A DNA stretch of 9,151 nucleotides, from contig DATGGW010000345.1 in the NCBI GenBank assembly GCA_035308345.1, positions 1 to 9,151 of the forward strand. The letters are read 5' to 3'. The stretch's first letter is position 1, and the number at the start of each line of letters is the position of its first letter. The stretch comes from CF-113 sp035308345. GTDB lineage: Bacteria > Chloroflexota > Ktedonobacteria > Ktedonobacterales > Ktedonobacteraceae. Both the position numbers and the translations under genes were made by a program. The notes below the pieces were generated by a model that was not told the origin of the DNA, did not search any database, and saw nothing but the letters and a program-made list of their open reading frames with translations. Positions 1-6,152 of the stretch are shown here, in pieces.

Positions 1-502
1 CCGTGCCATAGATGCGCTGCAACATGGGGCGATGCTCGTCGCCGCGCCAGTATGCCCCGGCAATCTTCATCAGCTTCACCGGCCCTACCTGGCCCGTATT
101 CTCCACGTGCGGTCCGCGGCACAGATCGAGGAAGGTATCCTGCGTGTAGATGCCCACCTCTGCATCGGGCAAATTCTCGATCAACTCGACCTTGTACGAC
201 TGCCCATTGGCGCGGAAGTATTCCAACGCTTTCTCGCGCGGCCAGCGATCGCGCACAAAAGGATACTTACCTGCGATGATGCGCTGCATACGCTGCTCGA
301 TATCCGGTAAATCTTCGGGCGTCAGGGTGCGCGGCAGATCAAAATCATAGTAAAAGCCATCCTCAATGGCTGGCCCGATGGCTAATTTAGCATCCGGGAA
401 AATCTCCAGCACCGCCTCCGCCATGATATGCGCCGCGGAGTGGCGCATGCGCTGAACCGGCGTATAATTGACCGATTCGTCCAGTTCTGCTTCGACCGAC
501 AT
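1..502 (-). CDS. thrS: Threonyl-tRNA synthetase, N-terminal part (cut by window edge)
   Basis: Charges tRNA-Thr with threonine in the cytoplasm. Only about the first 167 residues are in the window. The ATG at 502-500 has a strong AGGAGG (511-516) eight bases upstream. The visible part is the ThrRS second-additional/editing domain: RHSAAH gives the HxxxH pair (H21, H25) and LCRGPH gives C128 and H132, the four residues that form the editing site in this family. AIGPAIEDGFYYD and MKIAGAYWRGD are further ThrRS hallmarks. Oddity: a usual bacterial ThrRS has a ~60-residue TGS domain before RHSxAH, whereas here only about 20 residues precede it. The T-box leader lies immediately upstream, so no hidden N-terminal coding region is possible. 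The catalytic and anticodon-binding domains are outside the window. Identity is secure. Confidence 0.95.
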   Translation of the reverse strand, partial: MSVEAELDESVNYTPVQRMRHSAAHIMAEAVLEIFPDAKLAIGPAIEDGFYYDFDLPRTLTPEDLPDIEQRMQRIIAGKYPFVRDRWPREKALEYFRANGQSYKVELIENLPDAEVGIYTQDTFLDLCRGPHVENTGQVGPVKLMKIAGAYWRGDEHRPMLQRIYGT

Positions 503-836
503 AGTAACTTCCTCCTCAGACAGCAAAACAACAATAAAAAAACCTTTCCATCCCCGCAAGGGACGAAAAGGCAAGCAAACTCTTCGTGGTTCCACCCAGT
601 TTCCGCGTCTCCAATGCAAACACACAACACGTATTCACACTGGTCAAACGCGCTTTAGCGACCTGTAACGCGGTCGAGACGCACACCTTCAGGACGCGAT
701 AAATCGAGTCCCTACCGGTGCAGGCTAGCGAGGGGTATCAACGCTCCTTGCTGGTTGGTGCGCTTTCAGCCGCCGGCGCATCCTCTCTGCAAACCTCCGG
801 GGAGGGACATGTCTCGCTTGTGCAATTTTATCGATT
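503..836 (-). promoter_or_regulatory. Threonine T-box riboswitch leader of thrS
   Basis: This leader RNA binds uncharged tRNA-Thr and then allows transcription into thrS. Read on the minus strand, it has a basal Stem I pairing GCGAG (817-813) with CTCGC (732-728) and the conserved AGAGAG. An apical hairpin follows, with TGCGC/GCGCA arms and a GCTGAAA-type loop. The specifier region reads GAT-ACC, so the specifier is ACC (736-734), a threonine codon matching the gene. The GGTAGGG Stem II motif, CGTTA Stem III motif, and T-box sequence GGGTGGAACCACGAAG (597-582) come next. A terminator precedes the thrS Shine-Dalgarno. All parts are in the canonical order. Transcription probably starts near 836. 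Confidence 0.93.
536..571 (-). terminator. T-box intrinsic terminator of thrS
   Basis: On the minus strand CCTTTTCGTCCC pairs with the GGGATGGAAAGG region to form about 12 bp, including two G-U pairs. It is followed by seven T residues (plus-strand A run 536-542). The 5' arm overlaps the sequence that the T-box element would pair with in the antiterminator, so the two structures exclude each other. Confidence 0.9.
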
Positions 837-842
837 ACAACA

Positions 843-871
843 ATAATAACATAGATGCGTCCGGGAGTAAA
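843..871 (-). promoter_or_regulatory. Probable sigma-A-type promoter of the thrS leader
   Basis: On the minus strand TTTACT (871-866), a 17-bp spacer and TATTAT (848-843) give a good housekeeping promoter. The predicted start near 836 lies just before the first conserved Stem I elements, as expected for a T-box transcript. Confidence 0.65.
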
Positions 872-998
872 TAGTTTTTTCTGTTCTTCTGCGAAACTTA
901 CTGTGTGGAAGCTCTTGCCGTGTGTTTACCTCTGAAGTGCGAGTACGTATCGCCGAGACACGTTATGTCTAACTACAAGAGCTCCCCTGTGCGATTTA

Positions 999-1850
999 TC
1001 AATTCACTCGAGGCGGCCCCTGCTTGATGCGCTTGCGCATACCCTCCGCACCACCCTCGGTCTCAGGCGTCTTCCACACGGCTTCCAACCACCATGTCAT
1101 ACCCGCTTCGGCCAGTGGATGAATGACGGCAGCAGCTTTTTCAGCATCATCGCCGGGCGTCTCATTCTCTATCACGATATCGTAGGGCGTGGTCAGCGTG
1201 CGCTGTTCATCGATGTATAACTTCATGGCGCGCAGGTCATCAGGGGTCATATCGGCAAAGGAGCCGTCATCCAGCATTTTTGCCGGGATGATGCCGTCAT
1301 AGCGCAGCGTTCGCTGCATCGACTTCTTGCGCTGCCACGCGCCAACGACCCAGATGGGAATGCGTGGAGACTGCACGGGTGTGGGCAAGAATGTCATTTC
1401 CTGAATATGATAATGTTCGCCGTCGTAGCTGAACGGCTTCCCGCTCCACAAACCATTCAGGATATCCAGGCTCTCGTCGAGCATTTGCGCCCGTTTCTTG
1501 CGATCAAGTTCCTCTCCCACTTTGCTGAAGCCGCCATCGTCGATTACGCCCAATCCAATGGGCAAGATAAACCGCCCATTGGAGAGATGATCTAGCGTGA
1601 CCGTCTCGCGCGCCAGCTTCCAGGGACGCCTGCGCGAGAGCGGCGTTATCAACGTCCCGAAGCGTATGCGCGTTGTTCGCGCAGCGATGGCAGCCAGTAT
1701 CATCCAGGGATCGTGCGTCACCTGATTGCGCATATTGAGAACATCCCAGACGAACACACCGTCCCATCCTGCCTCCTCTGCATCAACAGCAAGGTCAGTA
1801 ATCACGCGAGCATCATAGTCCACGTTTGGTAGCGTCACACCACAGCGCAT
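999..1850 (-). CDS. LLM-class (luciferase-like) flavin-dependent oxidoreductase
   Basis: A 283-aa soluble protein of the bacterial luciferase-like fold. Family members are TIM barrels that use reduced FMN or coenzyme F420 to oxidise or reduce small organic substrates. Seen in the sequence: an N-terminal strand MRCGVTLPNVDYD, then AEEAGWDGVFVWD, the internal RIRFGTLITPLSRRRPWKLAR segment followed by a GRFILPIGLGV segment, GLWSGKPFSYDGEHY, and PRIPIWVVGAW. All are standard family blocks. The start at 1850 is preferred because AGAGGAG lies six bases upstream; longer frames reaching 1916 run through the promoter region. The substrate and the flavin type cannot be read from the sequence. It appears monocistronic, and no clear terminator is visible downstream. 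Confidence 0.85.
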   Translation of the reverse strand: MRCGVTLPNVDYDARVITDLAVDAEEAGWDGVFVWDVLNMRNQVTHDPWMILAAIAARTTRIRFGTLITPLSRRRPWKLARETVTLDHLSNGRFILPIGLGVIDDGGFSKVGEELDRKKRAQMLDESLDILNGLWSGKPFSYDGEHYHIQEMTFLPTPVQSPRIPIWVVGAWQRKKSMQRTLRYDGIIPAKMLDDGSFADMTPDDLRAMKLYIDEQRTLTTPYDIVIENETPGDDAEKAAAVIHPLAEAGMTWWLEAVWKTPETEGGAEGMRKRIKQGPPRVN

Positions 1851-1892
1851 ATGCATCTCCTCTTTTGAATGGCAATTTAATTTAGCAGAATG

Positions 1893-1925
1893 ATTATACA
1901 TCAGCATTCCTGACACATGCTGTCA
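1893..1925 (-). promoter_or_regulatory. Promoter with overlapping dyad upstream of the LLM oxidoreductase gene
   Basis: A perfect TATAAT lies at 1898-1893 on the minus strand, but no good -35 box is present at 17 bp. In its place are nested inverted repeats: TGACA-CATGC-TGTCA (1911-1925) and CAGCAT/ATGCTG (1902-1907 with 1917-1922). A weak -35 box covered by a dyad suggests an activator or repressor site. This is inference; the regulator is unknown. Confidence 0.4.
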
Positions 1926-1990
1926 TGTTTTGTAATCTGTCTATCTGATATCTGAAATATCCCTATCTCATAAATAAACCTGAATGCTCC

Positions 1991-2129
1991 AGGGCGACCG
2001 CAAGGGTCTCCCTCCGCTCATCCACGTCACCACCCGCCCTTACAATGAGCGTTTCCCACCGCCACCATCGTAGTCATTGTAAGGGCGGGAGTGGGGTGGT
2101 GGTGGGATGGTGACCCTTGCGGTCGCCCT
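1991..2129. repeat. Long imperfect inverted repeat carrying the GGGCGACC palindrome ends
   Basis: The outer arms are 18-bp perfect inverted repeats (1991-2008, AGGGCGACCGCAAGGGTC, with 2112-2129). The inner arms are another perfect pair of 16 bp (2033-2048, CCCGCCCTTACAATGA, with 2074-2089). The sequences between inner and outer arms do not pair well. The structure is MITE- or REP-like and non-coding. The same end sequence recurs at 2304, 5996 and 8404 in this window, so it is a dispersed family. It could form a cruciform or a long RNA hairpin between the LLM gene and the tRNA gene. Confidence 0.8.
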
Positions 2130-2164
2130 CGTACCTCTAATCTGGGATTCATTCCAAAAGCCTA

Positions 2165-2193
2165 TTTACAACCGCATCACAATATGCTATTAT
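2165..2193 (+). promoter_or_regulatory. Probable promoter of tRNA-Ala(CGC)
   Basis: TTTACA (2165-2170), a 17-bp spacer and TATTAT (2188-2193) lie just upstream of the mature tRNA 5' end at 2205. This spacing is typical of a bacterial tRNA promoter with a very short leader. Confidence 0.65.
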
Positions 2194-2204
2194 ATGCCCT
2201 GCCT

Positions 2205-2280
2205 GGGGATGTAGCTCAGTTGGGAGAGCGCGACAATCGCACTGTCGAGGTCAGGGGTTCGAGCCCCCTCATCTCCACCA
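2205..2280 (+). tRNA. tRNA-Ala, anticodon CGC
   Basis: A 76-nt cloverleaf with encoded CCA. The acceptor arm GGGGATG pairs with CATCTCC and contains the G3-U70 wobble that marks alanine identity. The D stem GCTC/GAGC is perfect. The anticodon stem CGACA/TGTCG is perfect, and its loop ATCGCAC gives anticodon CGC (reads GCG). The variable loop is AGGTC and the T arm is AGGGG-TTCGAGC-CCCCT. It appears intact and functional, with its own promoter upstream. Confidence 0.96.
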
Positions 2281-2303
2281 TAGCATAAGTATTGTAGTGG
2301 CGT

Positions 2304-2320
2304 GCCCTTGCGGTCGCCCT
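2304..2320. repeat. Half copy of the GGGCGACC palindromic repeat
   Basis: GCCCTTGCGGTCGCCCT matches the right arm of the 1991-2129 element and the unit at 8404-8424, but no partner arm lies beside it. It sits 24 bp after the tRNA-Ala(CGC) gene, and no T-run follows, so it is not a convincing terminator. A weak six-pair hairpin follows at 2327-2343. Confidence 0.55.
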
Positions 2321-2363
2321 GAAAATCGGCGCAAAATGTGCCGCGCCTTGCATGCCAAGTGCC

Positions 2364-2392
2364 TTGCAAATCGCAAAGAGTTATGCTATAGT
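2364..2392 (+). promoter_or_regulatory. Probable promoter of the leuS T-box / tRNA-Ala(GGC) transcript
   Basis: TTGCAA (2364-2369), a 17-bp spacer and TATAGT (2387-2392) predict a start near 2399. That lies just before a 5'-terminal hairpin (2408-2423) and the T-box Stem I. A direct repeat CCTTGCA (2346-2352 and 2362-2368) overlaps the -35 box. It is the only good promoter seen between the two tRNA-Ala genes, so it probably drives both the second tRNA and leuS. Confidence 0.65.
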
Positions 2393-2633
2393 ATAGGTTA
2401 CAATCAGCGCATGTAGCTATGCGACGAGCAGGAGTAGTAGGTCAAATTCACACAGAGAGTAGCCGCTTGGTGCAAGGCTACAGCAGCAGACCGAACTCGC
2501 CTGTGAGCTGCAAACGTGAAGCACGGTAGGGGCTAGATTTATCGGGCCCATCCATTTGCTTAGCGTTTGCCGGAACGCCCGTTATCGCGTCAATGAGTAT
2601 AAGACATCACACTCATTCTCGGAAGTACAGTAT

Positions 2634-2709
2634 GGGCCTGTAGCGCAGCTGGAAGAGCGCATCCATGGCATGGATGAGGTCAGGGGTTCGAGCCCCCTCA
2701 GGTCCACCA
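2634..2709 (+). tRNA. tRNA-Ala, anticodon GGC, inside the leuS T-box leader
   Basis: A 76-nt tRNA with encoded CCA. The acceptor arm GGGCCTG pairs with CAGGTCC and has the alanine-specific G3-U70 pair. The anticodon stem CATCC/GGATG is perfect. The loop ATGGCAT gives anticodon GGC (reads GCC/GCU) with the A32-U38 combination typical of this isoacceptor. The T arm is identical to that of the tRNA at 2205-2280. One flaw is visible: the D stem GCGC/GAGC has a G12-A23 mismatch where the other tRNA has a U-A pair. No separate promoter is evident directly upstream, so it is probably cut out of the T-box transcript by RNase P and 3' processing. It lies 34 bp before the T-box sequence. Confidence 0.93.
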
Positions 2710-2762
2710 TTCACTTTTTATCCGGGATTGACACGATGAAACAAGGGTGGTACCACGAAATG

Positions 2763-2795
2763 ACCTTTCGTCCCGCGAGGATGAAAGGTTTTTTA
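2763..2795 (+). terminator. T-box intrinsic terminator of leuS
   Basis: ACCTTTCGTCC (2763-2773) pairs with GGATGAAAGGT (2779-2789) over 11 bp around a CGCGA loop, with one G-U pair. Six T residues (2789-2794) follow. The CCTTTCGTCC arm resembles the thrS terminator arm. It begins a few bases after the T-box sequence, so antitermination would break it. Confidence 0.93.
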
Positions 2796-2813
2796 TTACG
2801 GGAGAGAATTGCT

Positions 2814-5285
2814 ATGATTACACGCACAAAGTACAATCCGAAAGAAATTGAGAAGAAATGGCAAACGCAATGGGAGGCGCAAGGACTCTACCATGCTCCC
2901 GACGATTCGCCCAGGCCGCGCTTTTATAACCTGGTGATGCTGCCCTATCCGTCCGGTGACCTGCACATCGGCCACTGGTACAACTATACCGGCACGGACA
3001 CCTATGGCCGCTTCATAAGCATGCAGGGCTATAACGTCATGCAGCCCATGGGCTTTGATGCTTTCGGACTGCCGGCAGAGAACGCCGCTATCCAGCGTGG
3101 CATCCAGGCGCGCACCTGGACGCTGTCCAACATCGATAATATGCGCAGGCAACTGCGCAGGATGGGCGCGCAGTGGGACTGGGATCGCGAGATCGTATCG
3201 TGCCTGCCCAATTACTATAAATGGACGCAGTGGCTGTTCTTGCAATTCTATAAACACGGACTGGCCTACCGCACCAAAGCCCCGGCTAACTGGTGTCCCA
3301 GTTGCAACACCACGCTGGCAAATGAACAGGTGCTGGCCGATGGCACATGCGAACGCTGTGGCACCGTGGTGATCCGCAAGGAGATCGACCAGTGGCTGTT
3401 CAGGATCACGAAGTACGCGGAAGAACTGCTGGATTTCTCGCAGATCCAGTGGCCCGAAAAGACTGTGACCATGCAGCGCAACTGGATCGGACGCAGCGAG
3501 GGAGCCGAGATTCGCTTCTCTACCGCCATCGATGGCCAGCGTGAAGAGATTCCCGTCTTCACGACGCGCCCGGACACCATCTACGGCGTGACGTTCTTCG
3601 TGCTGGCCCCCGAACATCCCTGGGTTGAGAAGATCACCACGCCTGAGCACAAGGCCGAGGTGGACGCCTACGTAGACCAGGCGCGGCACATGAGCGAGAT
3701 CGACCGCATGAGCACGGAGAAGGAGAAAACGGGCGTCTTTACAGGCGGTTACGTGACCAATCCTGTGAGCGGCGAGCAGGTTCCCGTCTGGATCGCCGAC
3801 TACGTGTTGATGAGCTATGGCGCGGGCGCGATTATGGGCGTCCCGGCACATGACCAGCGCGACTTCGAGTTCGCGCGCAAATTCGGCATCCCCGTACGCG
3901 AGGTCATCCGGCCAGAAGGAGAGGTCCCGAGCGATCCCGACACCTGGCCGGAAGCGAAACACGACCTGGGCGTGATGGTCAACTCCGGCCCCTTTGATGG
4001 CACACCGGCAGATGAAGCCATCGCGAAAGTTACCCGCTACCTGGAAGAGCAGGGCATTGGCAAGTTCACCGTCTCGTATCGCCTGCGCGACTGGCTGATC
4101 AGCCGCCAGCGCTACTGGGGCACGCCCATTCCCATCATCTACTGCCCGGAGCATGGTATGGTGCCCGTGCCGGAGGATCAACTGCCCGTCTGGCTGCCCG
4201 AAAACGTGCAGTTTAAGCCAACCGGCGAGTCGCCGCTGCGTTACGAACCGGACTTCGTAAACACTACCTGCCCGCTGTGCGGTGGACCTGCCACGCGCGA
4301 GACAGATACGTTGGACGGCTTCATGTGTAACTCGTGGTACTTCCTGCGCTACGCCGACCCGCACAACGACCAGCAGGCATGGAGCCAGGAAGCCATGGAA
4401 CGCTGGCTGCCTGTCGATCAATATATCGGCGGCGCGGAACATGCCGTCATGCATTTACTGTATACACGCTTCTTCATCAAGGCGCTGCGCGACATGGGCT
4501 ACCTGAAGTTCGACGAGCCGTTCACGCGCCTGTATCACCAGGGAACCGTGCTGGGACCCGATGGGCAGAAGATGTCCAAGTCACGCGGCAACGTTGTCGC
4601 ACCCGATGACGTAGTCGAGAAGTATGGCGCGGATACCGTGCGCGCCTACCTGATGTTCATGGGCCCGTTCGACGCGGGCGGCAGCTTCATCGCGGAGAAC
4701 CTGGAGGGCGTCTGGCGTTTCATGAACCGCTTCTGGAGCCTGGTGAACGATGCCTGGATAGAGAACCACCCGGCAGCTAATGAAAGCAGCGAAAGCAAGG
4801 CCATCGAGCGCCTGCGCCACAAAACCATCAAGCGTGTGACCGAGGAGTACGGCAGTTTTCGCTTCAACACCTCCCTGGCCGCGCTGATGGAGTGCAACAA
4901 CGCACTGATCAAGCAGCAGCACGAGCCGGTGGCACGCAGCGCAGCTTTCCGCGATACGCTGGAATCGATGATGCAACTGCTGGCCCCACTGGCGCCGCAT
5001 ATCGCCGAGGAGCTGTGGCACATGACGGGGCATAATGGCAGCATCCACCAGAGCGCGTGGCCCACCTACGACGAGTCCATGACCCGCGATGAGACCTTCA
5101 CGCTGGTCGTGCAGGTCAACGGCAAGGTGCGCGAACGCATCGAAGTCTCCGCTGATATCACGGAGGGCCAGGCCCGCCAGGTGGCACTGGAAAACCCGCG
5201 CGTCGCCTCGTTCATCGGCGAGTCAACCGTGCAGAAGGTGATTTACGTGCCAGGCAAGCTGGTCAATATCGTTGTGAGAATTTGA
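2814..5285 (+). CDS. leuS: Leucyl-tRNA synthetase
   Basis: An 823-aa class I synthetase that charges tRNA-Leu in the cytoplasm and edits mischarged products; the length is normal for bacterial LeuRS. The ATG at 2814 follows GGGAGAG by seven bases and comes right after the T-box terminator; upstream in-frame codons run through the tRNA and riboswitch and are not real. HIGH is at residues 51-54. A four-cysteine zinc site is formed by C161, C164, C179 and C182. The CP1 editing domain has TTRPDT at 250-255 and the conserved aspartate D347 in GVPAHDQRD. CNSWYFLRY and YIGGAEHAVMHLLY precede the catalytic KMSKS at 586-590. The C-terminal domain ends VPGKLVNIVVRI. All key residues are present. Transcription is set by the leucine T-box. 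Confidence 0.98.
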   Translation: MITRTKYNPKEIEKKWQTQWEAQGLYHAPDDSPRPRFYNLVMLPYPSGDLHIGHWYNYTGTDTYGRFISMQGYNVMQPMGFDAFGLPAENAAIQRGIQARTWTLSNIDNMRRQLRRMGAQWDWDREIVSCLPNYYKWTQWLFLQFYKHGLAYRTKAPANWCPSCNTTLANEQVLADGTCERCGTVVIRKEIDQWLFRITKYAEELLDFSQIQWPEKTVTMQRNWIGRSEGAEIRFSTAIDGQREEIPVFTTRPDTIYGVTFFVLAPEHPWVEKITTPEHKAEVDAYVDQARHMSEIDRMSTEKEKTGVFTGGYVTNPVSGEQVPVWIADYVLMSYGAGAIMGVPAHDQRDFEFARKFGIPVREVIRPEGEVPSDPDTWPEAKHDLGVMVNSGPFDGTPADEAIAKVTRYLEEQGIGKFTVSYRLRDWLISRQRYWGTPIPIIYCPEHGMVPVPEDQLPVWLPENVQFKPTGESPLRYEPDFVNTTCPLCGGPATRETDTLDGFMCNSWYFLRYADPHNDQQAWSQEAMERWLPVDQYIGGAEHAVMHLLYTRFFIKALRDMGYLKFDEPFTRLYHQGTVLGPDGQKMSKSRGNVVAPDDVVEKYGADTVRAYLMFMGPFDAGGSFIAENLEGVWRFMNRFWSLVNDAWIENHPAANESSESKAIERLRHKTIKRVTEEYGSFRFNTSLAALMECNNALIKQQHEPVARSAAFRDTLESMMQLLAPLAPHIAEELWHMTGHNGSIHQSAWPTYDESMTRDETFTLVVQVNGKVRERIEVSADITEGQARQVALENPRVASFIGESTVQKVIYVPGKLVNIVVRI

Positions 5286-5746
5286 TAACGGGAATGCGGC
5301 TGGAATAAGAGGACGACCGCACTAGAATCACTGTACCCGCGCCACTTTTTGTAACTTCCCGGCGTCATTACAGATACAGGCAGTCTTAAAACGATTGCAC
5401 AGCCGGAGTTTTCAATTCGTAGAGAATTGACCCCAGATTCATGGAACAAAGTGAAACCGTTAAACGTATATCTTTCAAAGGATGGCGCATCGTGACGCGA
5501 TAGTGATGCGCCTCACAGTCCAGGCGTTATTTTGTAGATAGCCATCGCTCGCATTTCCGTTTATACTTGGCTCATAAAGAAGTAGAAGGGGAGAAGTTGA
5601 TGAGCAAGAGTGTTGATATTTGAAAACTTATAGGGTTGAACGTCTATTGAGATATACCATCTAAATATAGCGGGCAACCGGCAGTATTATGAAAAAACGG
5701 AATAAAGCAGCGGAGTATATCCTAATCACAAAGGAAGGTAAAAATT
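5286..5746. other. Intergenic region with two hairpins, no certain gene
   Basis: This 461-bp gap holds no long ORF of credible coding quality. Two clear hairpins are present. One is TCAATTC/GAATTGA (5412-5418 with 5424-5430, 5-base loop). The other is GGCGCATC/GATGCGCC (5484-5491 with 5505-5512, 13-base loop). Neither has a following T-run, so no confident leuS terminator can be named. A TATACT (5562-5567) and a purine-rich AGGGGAG stand before a possible seven-codon ORF at 5600. TTGAAC (5636-5641) could be a -35 box for the 72-aa gene, but its -10 partner is weak. Confidence 0.5.
5600..5623 (+). CDS. Possible 7-codon leader ORF (MSKSVDI)
   Basis: ATG AGC AAG AGT GTT GAT ATT TGA follows AGGGGAG (5587-5593) by six bases, a good ribosome-binding spacing. 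A TATACT lies about 35 bp further upstream. It may be a leader peptide for the 72-aa gene at 5747 or simply chance. No longer frame continues from it and no homology can be claimed. Confidence 0.18.
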   Translation: MSKSVDI

Positions 5747-5965
5747 ATGAATCCGCAAATTCAATCTGAAAAATCACTTGAAACTACTGAAATCGTTACA
5801 ACTGACACAGAAGCCCTCGCGCAGAGCGGCTTCACCGATGAGGAAATCGACTCGCTCGTCTGGCTGCGCCGCTGGTATCAGACAGGCGGCAGCGACCGTG
5901 TAGAGGTTGTGCGGCATCTCGAATTTCTCAAATTGATGGTTTTGAACGGGAAGATCGAGCTGTAG
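5747..5965 (+). CDS. Hypothetical small protein, 72 aa
   Basis: Function not recognised. A strong AAGGAAGG ends about eight bases before the ATG, supporting translation. The first ~25 residues are polar, Thr/Glu-rich and probably disordered. The rest (GFTDEEIDSLVWLRRWYQ onwards) is amphipathic and likely two or three short helices with a charged WLRRWY core and a hydrophobic C-terminal helix (FLKLMVLNGKIEL). There is no signal peptide, membrane segment or cysteine. Third-position GC rises in the second half, as in real genes here. It is followed by a hairpin terminator at 5996-6026, so it is probably transcribed alone. A small cytoplasmic protein or regulator is possible but unsupported. Confidence 0.75.
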   Translation: MNPQIQSEKSLETTEIVTTDTEALAQSGFTDEEIDSLVWLRRWYQTGGSDRVEVVRHLEFLKLMVLNGKIEL

Positions 5966-5995
5966 CTCCGGTTTTCGTTATCACTACTATACAGC

Positions 5996-6026
5996 AGGGC
6001 GACCATAAATAAACTATGGTCGCCCT
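5996..6026 (+). terminator. Palindromic repeat acting as likely terminator
   Basis: AGGGCGACCATA (5996-6007) and TATGGTCGCCCT (6015-6026) form a perfect 12-bp hairpin with a 7-base loop, followed by TGTTATTT. It lies 30 bp after the stop of the 72-aa gene. Its ends match the GGGCGACC repeat family, so a dispersed palindrome may have been co-opted as a terminator. The T-run is imperfect, which limits certainty. Confidence 0.6.
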
Positions 6027-6152
6027 TGTTATTTCCTCTGAACCATCATAATCAGCTAATACGTACTTATAGAGTATGTACAATAGAAAAAAGGCTATTT
6101 TTTGATTGTTCCTGATATCACAGCTATGAGTAGAAGCTGCGAGAGGTGAAAT

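Larger units (their letters stand above)
2400..2795 (+). promoter_or_regulatory. Leucine T-box riboswitch leader of leuS, split by a tRNA gene
   Basis: The leader senses uncharged tRNA-Leu and permits leuS transcription. Stem I is complete: basal GCAG (2428-2431) pairs with CTGC (2508-2511); the AGTA motif is at 2433-2436; GGTC (2440-2443) pairs with GACC (2489-2492). AGAGAG (2454-2459) and the apical TAGCC/GGCTA hairpin with its GGTGCAA loop follow. The specifier region reads GAA-CTC, so the specifier is CTC (2496-2498), a leucine codon matching leuS. GGTAGGGGC (Stem II region) and CCCGTTATCGCG (Stem III region) come next. The T-box sequence AGGGTGGTACCACG lies near 2744-2757, ahead of the terminator. 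Between Stem III and the T-box sequence sit a 7-bp hairpin (2592-2617) and a complete tRNA-Ala gene (2634-2709), which is highly unusual. Confidence 0.92.

Noticed and set aside
382..630. 82-codon minus-strand ORF over the thrS leader
   Set aside because: It overlaps the T-box terminator and the thrS start in another frame; no domain.
909..983. AGCTCTTG/CAAGAGCT inverted repeat between the thrS promoter and the LLM gene
   Set aside because: Arms are only 8 bp and 58 bp apart, with no T-run or other support; probably chance.
2626..2631. TACAGT as a -10 box for the embedded tRNA
   Set aside because: It lies only two bases from the tRNA 5' end and has no -35 box, so transcription would start inside the tRNA.
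2728..2756. TTGACA after the embedded tRNA as a private leuS promoter
   Set aside because: At 17 bp the -10 position reads TACCAC inside the T-box sequence, which is a poor match.
2556..2813. In-frame extension upstream of the leuS ATG that would give a 909-aa protein
   Set aside because: It runs through T-box Stem III, a tRNA gene and the terminator; the ATG at 2814 has a good Shine-Dalgarno and matches the usual LeuRS N-terminus.
2796..4454. 552-codon open frame antisense to leuS
   Set aside because: Shadow of high-GC leuS codons; no recognisable domain and composition follows the opposite strand.
5484..5512. leuS transcription terminator
   Set aside because: The hairpin is strong but is not followed by T residues and lies about 200 bp past the stop.
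6082..6104. AATAG/CTATT hairpin followed by T-run as a terminator before the YihY gene
   Set aside because: Only weak A-T pairs; the better terminator is the hairpin at 5996-6026.
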